Source: Wenzhouxiangella sp. 15190 (GTDB lineage Bacteria; Pseudomonadota; Gammaproteobacteria; Xanthomonadales; Wenzhouxiangellaceae). Taken from it: a stretch of 64,000 bases of DNA. Made by a program: the position numbers and the translations under genes. Location: assembly GCF_003417465.1 (NCBI RefSeq), contig NZ_QVMV01000027.1:62001-126000 (forward strand), in the 5' to 3' direction. This document shows, one piece after another, positions 1 to 8,788 of this stretch. Position 1 is the first letter of the stretch. Each line of letters opens with the position of its first letter. The notes beneath the pieces are model-generated. The model saw nothing but the letters and a program-made list of their open reading frames with translations. It did not search any database and was not told the DNA's origin.

Positions 1-1
1 C

Positions 2-3000
2 CGTCACACGGTGATCGCACTGATCATTGCCGCCCTGGTGCTGGGGCTGCAGGCACGCTACGAACTGCCGGTGCGCCTGTTTCCCGACACCGATCCGCCG
101 ACGGTCACCGTCATCACGCAGTTTCCCGGCATGGCCGCGGCCGACGTGGACAATGACCTGACCCGGCTGCTGGAAGAAGAGTTCGCCAGCCTCGACGGAA
201 TCACCAGCATCAGTTCCAGCAGCCAGATCGGCCTGTCGGTAGTGCGTGCGGAGTTCGACTTCGAAACCACCTCGGCCCTGGCCGCCGTCGATGTACAAAA
301 CGCCATCGGACGCGTTCGCCAGGCGTTGCCAGGCGGCATCGAAGAACCGCAGGTGCTGGAATTCTCCACCGCCGACAAACCGATCGTGACCCTGGCGCTG
401 GTCTCCGGGGCACTGCCCGTCGAGCAGGTACGCGAGCTGGCCGACAACGCGGTGCGCGATCGGCTCGAGCGCGTGGCGGGCGTGGCCGCGGTCGACATCT
501 TCGGGGGGCACAAGCTCGAACTGCACGTGGCCATCGACCGCGATCGGCTCGATGCCGCCGGCCTCGACACCGACCGGGTGATGGCCGCCCTCGATGACTG
601 GAACCTGAGCGCGCCCGGCGGGCGCATCAACGAGGGCCGGCGCGAGGCGGTGGTGCGCTTTGACGCGCCCCTGGCTTCGGCCGAGGACGCCGAGAACATC
701 GTGCTCAAGGCCACCGACAGCCGTTTCGTGCGCCTGGGCGATGTTGCCGAAGTGGAACTCACGCCCGGCGAGCAACGCTCGGCGTATCGTCACAACGGAC
801 GCCAGGCCATCGCCGTGCAGATCCTCAGACGCGACGATGCCAATACCGTCGAGGTAGCCGCCGGCGTGCGCGAGGCGGTCGACGAACTCGCCAGGGAGCT
901 GCCCGAGATCGAGCTCGTGATTGCCGACGACGATTCGGTCTTCACCGAAAAGGTCATCGACGACATGACCAGCACGGTGATGGTGGCCGTCGCCCTGACC
1001 ATGATCGTCGTACTGTTGTTTCTGACCAATTGGCGCCAGGCGCTGATCATCGCGCTGTCGATACCCGCCGCTTTCCTGAGCACCTTCATGCTGATGCAGA
1101 TGGCGGGCCTGGATCTCAACATGGTCAGCATGTCGGCACTGATCCTGGCCATCGGCCTGCTGGTCGACGACGGCATCGTCATCCTCGAGAACATTCACCG
1201 TCACTTGAGCGAGCGCGATGTCGGCAGCACCCGCGCGGCCATGGACGGCACCGGCGAGATTCTCGGCGCCAAGCTCGGCGGCTCGCTCACGACCCTGGGC
1301 GTACTCGTGCCGTTGATCTTCATGGGCGGGTTCATCGGTGAGCTGTTCCGGCCACTGGCGATGACGCTGGCCTTCGCCCTGGCTTCGTCGTTCGTCATGG
1401 CCGTCACCCTCATTCCGCTGCTGGCGGTGTGGTGGCTCAAGCCCGCCGACCCCGAGGCATCGCCGGGACGCATCGCCGGCGCCCTGGACCGGGCCATGCG
1501 GGCCACCCGTCATGGCTATCTGTCGGCCCTGTGGACCGCGCTGCGCCACCCCGTCATCACGCTGAGCCTGGCCGCCGTACTGCTGGTGGCGAGTTTCGGC
1601 ATGCTGCGCCTGATCGGCAGCGAGATGCTGCCGCGCTTCGACTCGGGCAGCTTCCAGGTTCTTGTCGACACGGTGCCGGGCACCCCGGTCGAGGAGACGA
1701 TGGCGACCCTCGGCGTGGTCGAGGACACGCTGGTCGGCCGCGAAGAGGTGCTCGACGTCGGCATCCGTGTCGGCCACGAACCGGGTGCCCGTTCGATGGG
1801 CCAGCGCGGGGCGATGAACCCCAACCAGGCCGAGGTGACCGTGAGCCTGGTGCCGCGCACCGAGCGCGAGCCCAGCCAGTGGGAAATCATGGACGAGGTC
1901 CGCCGTGTCCTCGAACAGACCCCGGGCGTGATGCTGGGCGTGCCCCAGGAAATGGGCGGCACGGCGCGCAGCAGCACCGCCGCGCCCGTGGTGGTGCGCA
2001 TCTCCGGCTACGACCCGGCCAGGCTCGACGAAACCGGCACCCGAGTGCTCGATCACCTGGCCGGCATTCCGGGCATGACCGACCTGTACAAGGACTGGTC
2101 ACTGGACACCCCGGAAGTACGGGTTCATCTCAACGAGGACCGCGTCAGCGAACTGGGACTGAGCGCGCGTCGCACGGCCGCGGCGGTGCATCGTGCCATC
2201 GACGGTCATGTCGCCACCCGCTACCGACAGCCGCCGCGACGTGACCTGGACGTGGTGGTGCGCTACCGCCCCGAGCAGCGGGAGCAGATCGACGATCTCG
2301 AAAACATCGTCATTCGAACACCGGCCGGCAGCGTGCCGCTGCGCGAGATCGCCTCGCTGGAAACGGCCAGGGGGCCGCGCATTCTCACCCGCGAGGACGG
2401 CCTGCGTACACTCGAGATTCTCGGCTACCACGCCGGGCGGCCGTTGTCGGCGGTCGTTGCCGACGTGGGTGAACGCCTGGCCACCTTCGACCCGCCGTCC
2501 GGTCTCGAAGTCGCGCTGGTCGGCGAGCAGGAAGACTTCGGCGAGGCTCGTGCGCGCATGATGAACGCGCTGATGCTTTCGGCGTTGGCCGTCTACCTGC
2601 TGCTGGTGGTGCAGTTCTCCAGCTTCGCCCACCCGATCACCATCATGGTGGCAGTCCCCCTGCAATTCATCGGCGCGGCATCGGCCCTGCTGATTGCCGG
2701 AAAGTATGTCTCCATGTCGGCGCTGCTGGGCATGATTCTGCTGGTCGGCATCGTGGTCAACAACTCGATCATCCTGCTCGACCTGGCACGGCAGCGAGTG
2801 GCATCCGGCGCAAGCCCGGCACGGGCCGTCGGCGTGGCCGTGGCCACCCGCCTGCGCCCGATCCTGATGACCGCGTTGTCGACCATCGCCGGCATGCTGC
2901 CGCTGGCACTGGAGATGGCCGTCGGGGCGGAGCGCTTCTCGCCGATTGCCACGGTGATCATCGGCGGCATCATTACCGCCACCGTGCTGACCATGGTGGT

Positions 3001-3040
3001 GGTGCCGACCCTGTTCGTGTTGGTGCAACGATTCACGTAG
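2..3040 (+). CDS. RND efflux pump inner-membrane permease (5' end cut off)
   Basis: AcrB/MexF-type proton-driven transporter of the inner membrane, normally paired with a periplasmic adaptor and an outer-membrane channel. The frame is open from base 2 through a GTG at 11, and the visible 1009 residues begin inside the first membrane helix, so only about 10-15 residues are missing. The two-fold repeat of the family is intact: porter segments, then membrane helices near residues 315-460, then a second half with helices near 500 and 845-1000. The helix-4 Asp pair that relays protons is seen in LLVDDGIVILENIHRH. The adaptor gene would be expected upstream, outside the window. The substrate cannot be read from sequence; export of drugs or organic compounds is inferred from the family. 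Confidence 0.93.
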   Translation, partial: RHTVIALIIAALVLGLQARYELPVRLFPDTDPPTVTVITQFPGMAAADVDNDLTRLLEEEFASLDGITSISSSSQIGLSVVRAEFDFETTSALAAVDVQNAIGRVRQALPGGIEEPQVLEFSTADKPIVTLALVSGALPVEQVRELADNAVRDRLERVAGVAAVDIFGGHKLELHVAIDRDRLDAAGLDTDRVMAALDDWNLSAPGGRINEGRREAVVRFDAPLASAEDAENIVLKATDSRFVRLGDVAEVELTPGEQRSAYRHNGRQAIAVQILRRDDANTVEVAAGVREAVDELARELPEIELVIADDDSVFTEKVIDDMTSTVMVAVALTMIVVLLFLTNWRQALIIALSIPAAFLSTFMLMQMAGLDLNMVSMSALILAIGLLVDDGIVILENIHRHLSERDVGSTRAAMDGTGEILGAKLGGSLTTLGVLVPLIFMGGFIGELFRPLAMTLAFALASSFVMAVTLIPLLAVWWLKPADPEASPGRIAGALDRAMRATRHGYLSALWTALRHPVITLSLAAVLLVASFGMLRLIGSEMLPRFDSGSFQVLVDTVPGTPVEETMATLGVVEDTLVGREEVLDVGIRVGHEPGARSMGQRGAMNPNQAEVTVSLVPRTEREPSQWEIMDEVRRVLEQTPGVMLGVPQEMGGTARSSTAAPVVVRISGYDPARLDETGTRVLDHLAGIPGMTDLYKDWSLDTPEVRVHLNEDRVSELGLSARRTAAAVHRAIDGHVATRYRQPPRRDLDVVVRYRPEQREQIDDLENIVIRTPAGSVPLREIASLETARGPRILTREDGLRTLEILGYHAGRPLSAVVADVGERLATFDPPSGLEVALVGEQEDFGEARARMMNALMLSALAVYLLLVVQFSSFAHPITIMVAVPLQFIGAASALLIAGKYVSMSALLGMILLVGIVVNNSIILLDLARQRVASGASPARAVGVAVATRLRPILMTALSTIAGMLPLALEMAVGAERFSPIATVIIGGIITATVLTMVVVPTLFVLVQRFT

Positions 3041-3159
3041 GTCCGAAGCCCCCGTACGGCCTTGTCGGGGCGCCTTTCCGGCGAATCTTGACACCGTCGT
3101 GATACCGGCTTCGTATGCTAAAGTGAATCCATTGCAACGACCGCGTTTCCGGGGACTCA

Positions 3160-3888
3160 ATGCCAGTGACCAATACAGCCGTCGACCTGGAACAGGTTCG
3201 GCGTCAATGTGCCCGATGCGATCTTCGTGAACTCTGTCTCCCGGCAGGCCTGGAGAGTGCCGATGTCGACCGTGTCGATCAGATGGTGGCCGACCGTACC
3301 AACCTGGCCGCCGGCGACACGCTCTACCATGCCGGCTCACCGTTTCGGGCGCTGTACGTGATCAAGACGGGTGCCTTCAAGGCGCAGACTGTCTCCGAGG
3401 GCGGCGAGCTGCAGATACTCGGGTTTCATCTACCCGGCGAAATCATGGGCTTCGACGCGCTGGCCGGCGAACGCCACCAGTGCAGCGCGGAGGCGCTCGA
3501 GGTCTCCAGCGTCTGCCGCCTGCCTTATGCCGAGCTCGAGCGGATCTGTGCGACCGTCCCCGGCCTGCAGCGACAATTCATGCGCCTGGTCAGCCGCGAG
3601 ATCGGTGACGACCACGACCATATGGCCATGATGGGTCGCAACCAGGCCATCAGCCGGCTGGCGCTTTTCCTGCACAACCTGAGCAAGCGCCAGAGTCGTC
3701 TGGGACGCAGTTCCGATCATTTGACGCTGAGCATGTCCCGCGCCGACCTCGCCAATTATCTCGGCCTCGTCCTCGAAACCGTCAGCCGCCTCTTCGGCCG
3801 GTTGCAGGAGATGGGACTTATCGAAGTGCGCAGGCGCGAGGTCAAGATTCTCGACATGGCCAGTCTCAAGGAGCTCGGCGACAACTGA
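3160..3888 (+). CDS. fnr: Fnr/Anr-type oxygen-sensing transcription regulator
   Basis: CRP/FNR-family activator of 242 residues. Four cysteines match the [4Fe-4S] ligands of E. coli FNR: C17, C20 and C26 in the N-terminal stretch CARCDLRELC, and C119 (equivalent to C122). A cNMP-like beta-roll spans about 35-150. The C-terminal helix-turn-helix carries LETVSRLFGR, whose E..SR triad reads TTGAT half-sites. The cluster assembles without oxygen, allowing dimerisation and DNA binding; aerobically the protein should be inactive. The gene stands alone between the RND gene and the porin. The promoter is unclear: TTGACA at 3088 and TATGCT at 3114 are 20 bases apart, too wide for a good sigma70 site. 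Several matching boxes elsewhere in the window make it a likely local master regulator. Confidence 0.95.
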   Translation: MPVTNTAVDLEQVRRQCARCDLRELCLPAGLESADVDRVDQMVADRTNLAAGDTLYHAGSPFRALYVIKTGAFKAQTVSEGGELQILGFHLPGEIMGFDALAGERHQCSAEALEVSSVCRLPYAELERICATVPGLQRQFMRLVSREIGDDHDHMAMMGRNQAISRLALFLHNLSKRQSRLGRSSDHLTLSMSRADLANYLGLVLETVSRLFGRLQEMGLIEVRRREVKILDMASLKELGDN

Positions 3889-3896
3889 ACGCCACT

Positions 3897-3910
3897 TTGA
3901 TGCGGGTCAA
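3897..3910 (+). promoter_or_regulatory. Fnr box with class II promoter for the porin gene
   Basis: TTGAT-GCGG-GTCAA matches the Fnr consensus at 9 of 10 half-site positions. Its centre is 3903.5. A -10 candidate CATACT lies at 3933-3938, predicting a start at 3945, exactly 41.5 bases from the box centre, the classic class II activation distance. It lies directly between fnr and the porin at 3971. Confidence 0.75.
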
Positions 3911-3970
3911 ATACAACTTTTGGAACAGCGGACATACTGGCTCCAGTCTTGATGCACTCGGGAGCCAGCC

Positions 3971-5146
3971 ATGCATTCGCCGATCCGCTACAGCCTTGTA
4001 TTCGTCCTGGCGCTGTCCGGCGCCACGGCAGCCGCCGAAACCGATGATTGGCGACCCTCACTCGACCTCCGCTACAGGCTCGAACTGGTTGATGACGACC
4101 GCTTTGTCGAAGACGCCACCGCCTCGACGCTGCGCGCACGCATCGGGCTGATCAGCCCCGACTGGTCGGGCTGGCAATTCGGCATCACGGGCCACGCCAA
4201 CCAGCATGTCGGCAGCGAGGACTTCAACTCCACCGCCAATGGCCGTACTGCTTATCCGGTCGTCGCCGACCCCGATGATGAAAACATCTCCGAGGCCTGG
4301 GTCGGTTATGCGCGGCCGGAAGGCTTTGCAATCAGGGCCGGCCGGCAGCGGCTGATCGAAGACAATGTGCGTTTTCTGGGCAACGTCGGTTTCCGCCAGC
4401 TCGAACAGACCTTCGATGCCGTGACCGTGGGCCTGGAACCCGGCGACTGGCGCGTGGATCTGCGCTGGATCGACAAGGCCCATCGCGTCTTCGGTCCCTC
4501 CAACCCCAACGACCTGCTGGCCGAGGCGGATCTCAACACCTGGATGGGCACCCTCGCCCGTCCGCTGGGTGAAAACACGCTCGCGCTCTACGCCCACCGT
4601 ATCGCCTACGACGACCGCGCGGCTTCGCACCGCAACCTGGGCCTGCGCCTGACCGGCCCGCTACCCGGCACGCAGGATTTCAGCTATCGCCTCGAATTCG
4701 CCCGCCAGGACGGCATCCGCGAACTCGACGACGTCGACGGCCAGAACTACCTCCATGCTCGTTTGGGCCAGAAACTGGACGGCTGGCACTGGTTCGCCGG
4801 CCACGAACGCCTCGGCGGCGACGGCGAATACGCTTTCCAGACGCCACTGGCCACCCTGCACGCCCACAACGGCTGGACGGATCAGTTCCTTGCCACCCCG
4901 ACCGATGGCCTGATCGACACCTACGTGGCGGCGGGAACGCAACTGGGGCAGTGGACCGGCCTGGTCAAGCTGCACGACTTCCGCAGCGATCGGCGCTCAC
5001 GGCAGTACGGCCGCGAGTACGGCCTGATGATCAAACGCCCACTGGTCGACTGGCTCTCGTTCGAACTCAAGGCCGCAAAGTTCGACGGCGACGACAACCG
5101 CGCCGACGTGCAAAAGGTGTGGTTCACCCTCAACGGAAACTGGTAA
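3971..5146 (+). CDS. Outer-membrane beta-barrel porin, alginate-export-like family
   Basis: 391-residue exported protein with a signal peptide (residues 1 to about 22, cleavage after ATAAA). The mature part is made of alternating-polarity strands with aromatic ends such as DLRYRLEL, ISEAWVGYARP and YGREYGLMIKRP, and it ends in Trp (LNGNW), as outer-membrane barrels often do with a terminal aromatic. The pattern fits the alginate_export (AlgE-like) porin family; alginate itself is unlikely because no alginate genes are near. A well-placed Fnr box upstream suggests expression under low oxygen, so passage of an anaerobic substrate such as an oxyanion is possible but only inferred. The start follows from the signal peptide; no strong ribosome site is seen. 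Confidence 0.75.
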   Translation: MHSPIRYSLVFVLALSGATAAAETDDWRPSLDLRYRLELVDDDRFVEDATASTLRARIGLISPDWSGWQFGITGHANQHVGSEDFNSTANGRTAYPVVADPDDENISEAWVGYARPEGFAIRAGRQRLIEDNVRFLGNVGFRQLEQTFDAVTVGLEPGDWRVDLRWIDKAHRVFGPSNPNDLLAEADLNTWMGTLARPLGENTLALYAHRIAYDDRAASHRNLGLRLTGPLPGTQDFSYRLEFARQDGIRELDDVDGQNYLHARLGQKLDGWHWFAGHERLGGDGEYAFQTPLATLHAHNGWTDQFLATPTDGLIDTYVAAGTQLGQWTGLVKLHDFRSDRRSRQYGREYGLMIKRPLVDWLSFELKAAKFDGDDNRADVQKVWFTLNGNW

Positions 5147-5170
5147 GGAGCGTCCTTAGGCACCACACCC

Positions 5171-5229
5171 GTTTCGAACATTCAAATTTCGGTCATTAGA
5201 ATTTGTTTGGTACTTGGTGCTTGGAATTT
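5171..5229 (+). repeat. Single arm of a dispersed AT-rich intergenic repeat
   Basis: AT-rich text beginning GTTTCGAACATT and running through AATTTGTTTGGTACTTGGTG closely resembles the right arms of the elements at 25004-25066 and 63661-63720. Only one arm is present here, so no long hairpin forms. It fills the space between the convergent porin and exonuclease genes and contrasts with GC-rich surroundings. Confidence 0.6.
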
Positions 5230-5246
5230 CGAATTTTTAAATCCGC

Positions 5247-5966
5247 CTATAGCCACCACTCCGAAACTACATCATTCGGACTGCCATGGTAGGCAACCTG
5301 CGCCTGGAACAACTCGGCGGTCGCCAGTGCATCGGTCAGCGCGTGATGCGGTGAATACGCCGGCAGCCGGTAGCGGTGCCGCGCATCGGCCAGCCTCAGC
5401 GACACCCGGCGGCCGCCGAACCAGGTCATCGGGTTGAGCGTCGGGCGCTGCGTGACGATCTTTTCGATCTGCAGCGTGTCGACGAGCGGGAACATGAGAC
5501 CTTCCCCGAAGCGGCGCAGGAAGGCGTTATAGAGAAAGCGCCGCTCGATGGCGTGATAGTGCACCACGGCCACCCGGCCGGAAAGCGCCTCGAGCAGTTC
5601 GTCGGCGACGTCTTCCAGGTCCGGGGCATCGGTGATTTCGTGGTGCGTGATGTGGTGAATGGTGATCGAGTGCGCGTCGATCTCGCGACGCGGCCTGAGC
5701 ACCCGGTAGTAGCCTTGGGCCGGGCGGATACGCCGGAGTGAAAACGGCACCATACCGATACTGACAATCCCGTGGCGCTTCGGGTCGAGTCCGGTCGTCT
5801 CGAGATCGAGCGCAACCATCGGCACGTCGGCAAGCGTTGTATCGGCTGCGAGCGCCCCGCGGCGATAATAATCGCGAATCAGCGCCACGCCACTCTGCCC
5901 GGCCAGCTCGCCGAAACGCGCCTGCCAGTCAACCGGAGACCGCGAGGCCTTCCTGCGCGGAAACAT
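5247..5966 (-). CDS. DnaQ-like 3'-5' exonuclease (DEDDh)
   Basis: 239-residue exonuclease-domain protein related to DNA polymerase III epsilon. D54 and E56 form ExoI (VALDLETTGLD), the middle Asp motif is in PLVDTLQIEK, and ExoIII is HHALTDALATAELF, giving a DEDDh metal site. An N-terminal extension of about 45 residues precedes the domain. It lacks the polymerase III clamp/alpha-binding tail, so it is more likely a repair or turnover exonuclease than the proofreading subunit. The start MFPRRK lies 2 bases after the stop of the nucleotidyltransferase gene, so the two form an operon; this pairing of DUF294/CBS protein with a DnaQ-like exonuclease is common in gammaproteobacteria. Confidence 0.85.
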   Translation of the reverse strand: MFPRRKASRSPVDWQARFGELAGQSGVALIRDYYRRGALAADTTLADVPMVALDLETTGLDPKRHGIVSIGMVPFSLRRIRPAQGYYRVLRPRREIDAHSITIHHITHHEITDAPDLEDVADELLEALSGRVAVVHYHAIERRFLYNAFLRRFGEGLMFPLVDTLQIEKIVTQRPTLNPMTWFGGRRVSLRLADARHRYRLPAYSPHHALTDALATAELFQAQVAYHGSPNDVVSEWWL

Positions 5967-5968
5967 CA

Positions 5969-7882
5969 CTAGCGCGTCCGCACCGGCCGGTAGCGGAAGC
6001 GGATGAACTTCTGGGCATTGGCCAGCACCTTGAAAGCATCCTTGAGGCTGCGCCGCTCGAAGGCCGACAGGGTTTCGGGATCGATGTTGTTGTTGGCCTC
6101 GCCGCCGCGTTCGGCATCCCAGGCCTGGTGGCGCGCCCGCACCATGGCGATGAACTCCAGCGAATCGCGCAGATCCGCGGCCATGCTCGCGGTCAGGTAA
6201 CCGGCGGCCACCGTGTCTTCGAGCCGGCGGAACGAGTTCTGCGACTGTGAGCCGGCCGCCAGGGCATGCACCCGGATGACGTCGACCAGCGGTGCGGTGC
6301 CCCGACGCTTGAGGTTGATCGAGTTCTCGTGACGCCCGCCTTGTTCGAGCACAAAGTCGCGGAAAAACCCCAGCGGCGGCGTGCGATTGTTGGCGTTGAT
6401 CGCCAGGCAACCCAGAAACGCCGGCTCGGCGCTGGCCTCCCTGGAAATCAATGCGTTGAGCTCGTCGGCCATGCTGGTCACGCCGGCCACACCGTCGAGG
6501 TCGAAAAAGATCGAGCTGTGCAGCAAGCGCTCGGCGTTGGGACGATGGATCCACTCCATGAACTGCTTCTTCCACACCGACAGTGGCTGCCGCCATTTCT
6601 TGTTGGTGGCCATGATGTCGCCCGTGCAGTAGACGTAACCGGCCCGATGCAGGCCGTCGCTGACGAACTGGGCCAACTCCTGGAAATATTCGTCATGGGC
6701 GCCGGGGTCGAAGTCGTCGTCCAGGACCATGGCATTGTCCTGGTCGGTGTAGAGAAACTGCTCGTCACGGGCCATCGATCCCAGCGCGAGAAAGCAGTAA
6801 GGCACCGGCGGCGGCCCGAGCTTTTCCTCGCCCAGCTCGAGCAGGCGCTGCTTGAAGGTTCTGCCGATGGTGGCCATGGCCGAGCCGATCATGTGGGAAT
6901 TGGCATCCTCGTTGACCATGCGGATGAAGGTCGCCGCCACCGAAGGCTTCAGTTCCTCGAGTTCCTCGTGCGAGTTGCAGTGGAAGATGTTGCGAACCAC
7001 GAACAGACTGTTCTGTGTTTCGTGGTGAATGATGTCGGCCAGATCGAGCACGCCGACGGGCCGGTGATGATCGAGCACGGGCAGGTGATGCACGTTCTCG
7101 CGCAGCATCACCAGCAAGGCATCGAACAGGAACTGGTCGCGCTGCACGCTGGCGACGTTGCCCGACATCGCCTCACCCACCGCCGTGGACGGCGGTAGCC
7201 CCTCGGCCACGATGCGCCTTCGCAGATCGCTGTCGGTGAGAATGCCGGCAAGCACCAGGTTGTCGTCTTCACCCTCGACAGTATCTTCGACCACGAGAAC
7301 CGAGGTAACCCGCTCTTCGGTCATCAATCGCGCCGCGTCCTCGACGCTTGCCGAGACACTGACCGTCACGGGAGGGTGGCGGATCAGCTTGCCGGTGCGC
7401 AGGGTCAGCAGGGGGTTGTCGCCGGCCTGCTGCTGCGCGGCCTGCCTGAGCCGGGTGCGATCCTCCACTTCGACGTAGTCGGCGAAGGCGACGTTGCTGT
7501 CGAAAAGCCGGCGAAACAGATCGCCGGGAATGAAATAGATGAGCGTGTCCTCGAGCGCTCGCGCGGGAAACCGGGCGGGCTTGTCACTGAGCAGCCCGAG
7601 CTGGCCGAAGATGTCACCCTCGCCCAGGCGATTGTAGAGTTCGCCGCTGCGGCGGAACAACTCCACCGATCCGCTGCGAATGTAGTGCAGATCGTGGATT
7701 TCGTCGCCCAGGCTGACGATGTCGGTGCCGGCGCGGTAATAGTTCACCTCGATCGAGCAGGCCACCTCTTCGAGTTCTTCCTCCGTCAGGAAACTGAAGG
7801 GCTCGCGCCCTTTCAGATGCTCGCGAAACTCGACCTGCTCGATTTCCATCCCGTATTGCCCCGCGTCGATGAACGCTTTCAT
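5969..7882 (-). CDS. cNMP-binding / CBS / DUF294 nucleotidyltransferase-like protein
   Basis: 637-residue cytoplasmic signalling protein. Order of domains: cyclic-nucleotide-binding roll (about 20-140), paired CBS domains (about 155-285), a DUF294 nucleotidyltransferase-like core (about 300-450) with the GSMARDEQ...TDQDNAMV signature of the polymerase-beta fold, and a DUF294 C-terminal helical domain (about 480-620). It resembles GlnD-type uridylyltransferases in the core, so transfer of a nucleotide to a protein partner in response to small-molecule levels is possible but not established. The start [10 protein letters not shown] was chosen over far upstream Met codons because those extend through the divergent SDR gene. 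It is the first gene of an operon with the exonuclease. Confidence 0.85.
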   Translation of the reverse strand: MKAFIDAGQYGMEIEQVEFREHLKGREPFSFLTEEELEEVACSIEVNYYRAGTDIVSLGDEIHDLHYIRSGSVELFRRSGELYNRLGEGDIFGQLGLLSDKPARFPARALEDTLIYFIPGDLFRRLFDSNVAFADYVEVEDRTRLRQAAQQQAGDNPLLTLRTGKLIRHPPVTVSVSASVEDAARLMTEERVTSVLVVEDTVEGEDDNLVLAGILTDSDLRRRIVAEGLPPSTAVGEAMSGNVASVQRDQFLFDALLVMLRENVHHLPVLDHHRPVGVLDLADIIHHETQNSLFVVRNIFHCNSHEELEELKPSVAATFIRMVNEDANSHMIGSAMATIGRTFKQRLLELGEEKLGPPPVPYCFLALGSMARDEQFLYTDQDNAMVLDDDFDPGAHDEYFQELAQFVSDGLHRAGYVYCTGDIMATNKKWRQPLSVWKKQFMEWIHRPNAERLLHSSIFFDLDGVAGVTSMADELNALISREASAEPAFLGCLAINANNRTPPLGFFRDFVLEQGGRHENSINLKRRGTAPLVDVIRVHALAAGSQSQNSFRRLEDTVAAGYLTASMAADLRDSLEFIAMVRARHQAWDAERGGEANNNIDPETLSAFERRSLKDAFKVLANAQKFIRFRYRPVRTR

Positions 7883-7896
7883 GGTACCGCGCTGCG

Positions 7897-7925
7897 TTGA
7901 GTGGTCGCGTTCACCCGGCGATAAT
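7897..7925 (+). promoter_or_regulatory. Sigma70 promoter giving a leaderless SDR transcript
   Basis: TTGAGT (7897-7902), a 17-base spacer and GATAAT (7920-7925) predict a start at 7932, which is the A of the SDR start codon. No ribosome-binding site is possible upstream, so the mRNA would be leaderless. Confidence 0.6.
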
Positions 7926-7931
7926 GCTGGC

Positions 7932-8702
7932 ATGAATGATTCGACAACTGATTTGTGGTCCCTTACGGGTTGTCGCGCTCTGGTTACGGGTGCGAGCCGC
8001 GGCATCGGCCTGGCGGTTGCCCGCTCGCTGTGCGAGCGCGGTGCGGAGGTGTGGATGACGGCGCGCGGCCGGGAACGGCTGAATGCGGCCGCGGATGCGT
8101 TGACGTCGGAAGGCTGGAAGGTCCACGCCCTGGCCGCCGACGTGACCGATGCCGGGGCGCGCGAGGCATTGCTGGACGACCTCGACGAACCGCTGCATAT
8201 CCTCGTCAACAACGCCGGCTACAACATCCGCAAGCCGGCGCTGGACTACACCGAAGATGAACTGCGCGGCATTCTCGACACCAACCTGGTGGCCAGCTTC
8301 GAGCTCGCCCGCGCCGCCCATTCCAGGCTGAAGGCAGCCGGGTCGGCCAGCGTGGTGAATCTATCGTCGGTAGCCGGCCTGAAGCATCTTCGCACCGGCG
8401 CACCCTATGCCATGAGCAAGGCGGCCATGAACCAGATGACGCGCAATCTCGCCGCCGAATGGGCCGGCGACGGCATCCGCGTCAACGCCGTCGCGCCCTG
8501 GTACATCGACACACCGCTAGCGAAGCAGGTGCTCGACGATCCCGATTTCCTGGCCGACGTACTCTCGCGCACCCCGCTCAAGCGCATCGGCCGCCCCGAA
8601 GAGGTTGCGGCAACGGTCGCCTTCCTGTGCATGCCGGCGGCCGGCTACATCACCGGCCAGACACTGCCGGTCGACGGCGGCTTCAGCATCTACGGGTTCT
8701 GA
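7932..8702 (+). CDS. Short-chain dehydrogenase, tropinone-reductase-like
   Basis: 256-residue classical SDR with a Rossmann fold. The dinucleotide motif TGASRGIG is at 19-26, NNAGYN near 93-98, the catalytic Ser in NLSSVAG (145/146), and YAMSK gives Y159 and K163. The tail [19 protein letters not shown] is typical of the family. Overall it resembles the tropinone-reductase-like group of NADPH-linked ketone/alcohol oxidoreductases; the substrate is unknown. It is transcribed divergently from the nucleotidyltransferase gene, and the promoter at 7897 appears to begin transcription at the start codon. Confidence 0.9.
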   Translation: MNDSTTDLWSLTGCRALVTGASRGIGLAVARSLCERGAEVWMTARGRERLNAAADALTSEGWKVHALAADVTDAGAREALLDDLDEPLHILVNNAGYNIRKPALDYTEDELRGILDTNLVASFELARAAHSRLKAAGSASVVNLSSVAGLKHLRTGAPYAMSKAAMNQMTRNLAAEWAGDGIRVNAVAPWYIDTPLAKQVLDDPDFLADVLSRTPLKRIGRPEEVAATVAFLCMPAAGYITGQTLPVDGGFSIYGF

Positions 8703-8788
8703 GCGACGCAGCGCGAGCCCTCGGCCGGTGCACATGATCGGGTGAACGGTCCGCTACAATGCCAGGCCCATTCAATGATCGGGGCGGT

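Noticed and set aside
3088-3119. TTGACA...TATGCT as the fnr promoter
   Set aside because: The 20-base spacer is too long for a normal sigma70 promoter; kept only as a remark.
2099-3340. 413-residue minus-strand frame across the RND end and fnr start
   Set aside because: Crosses two well-supported genes and has shadow-frame composition.
5144-5158. TAAGGA-GCG-TCCTTA at the porin stop codon as a terminator
   Set aside because: The 6-bp stem is weak and no T-run follows.
5967-6596. N-terminal extension of the exonuclease gene into the nucleotidyltransferase
   Set aside because: The upstream part is the out-of-frame complement of a real gene; MFPRRK gives a complete exonuclease two bases after that gene's stop.
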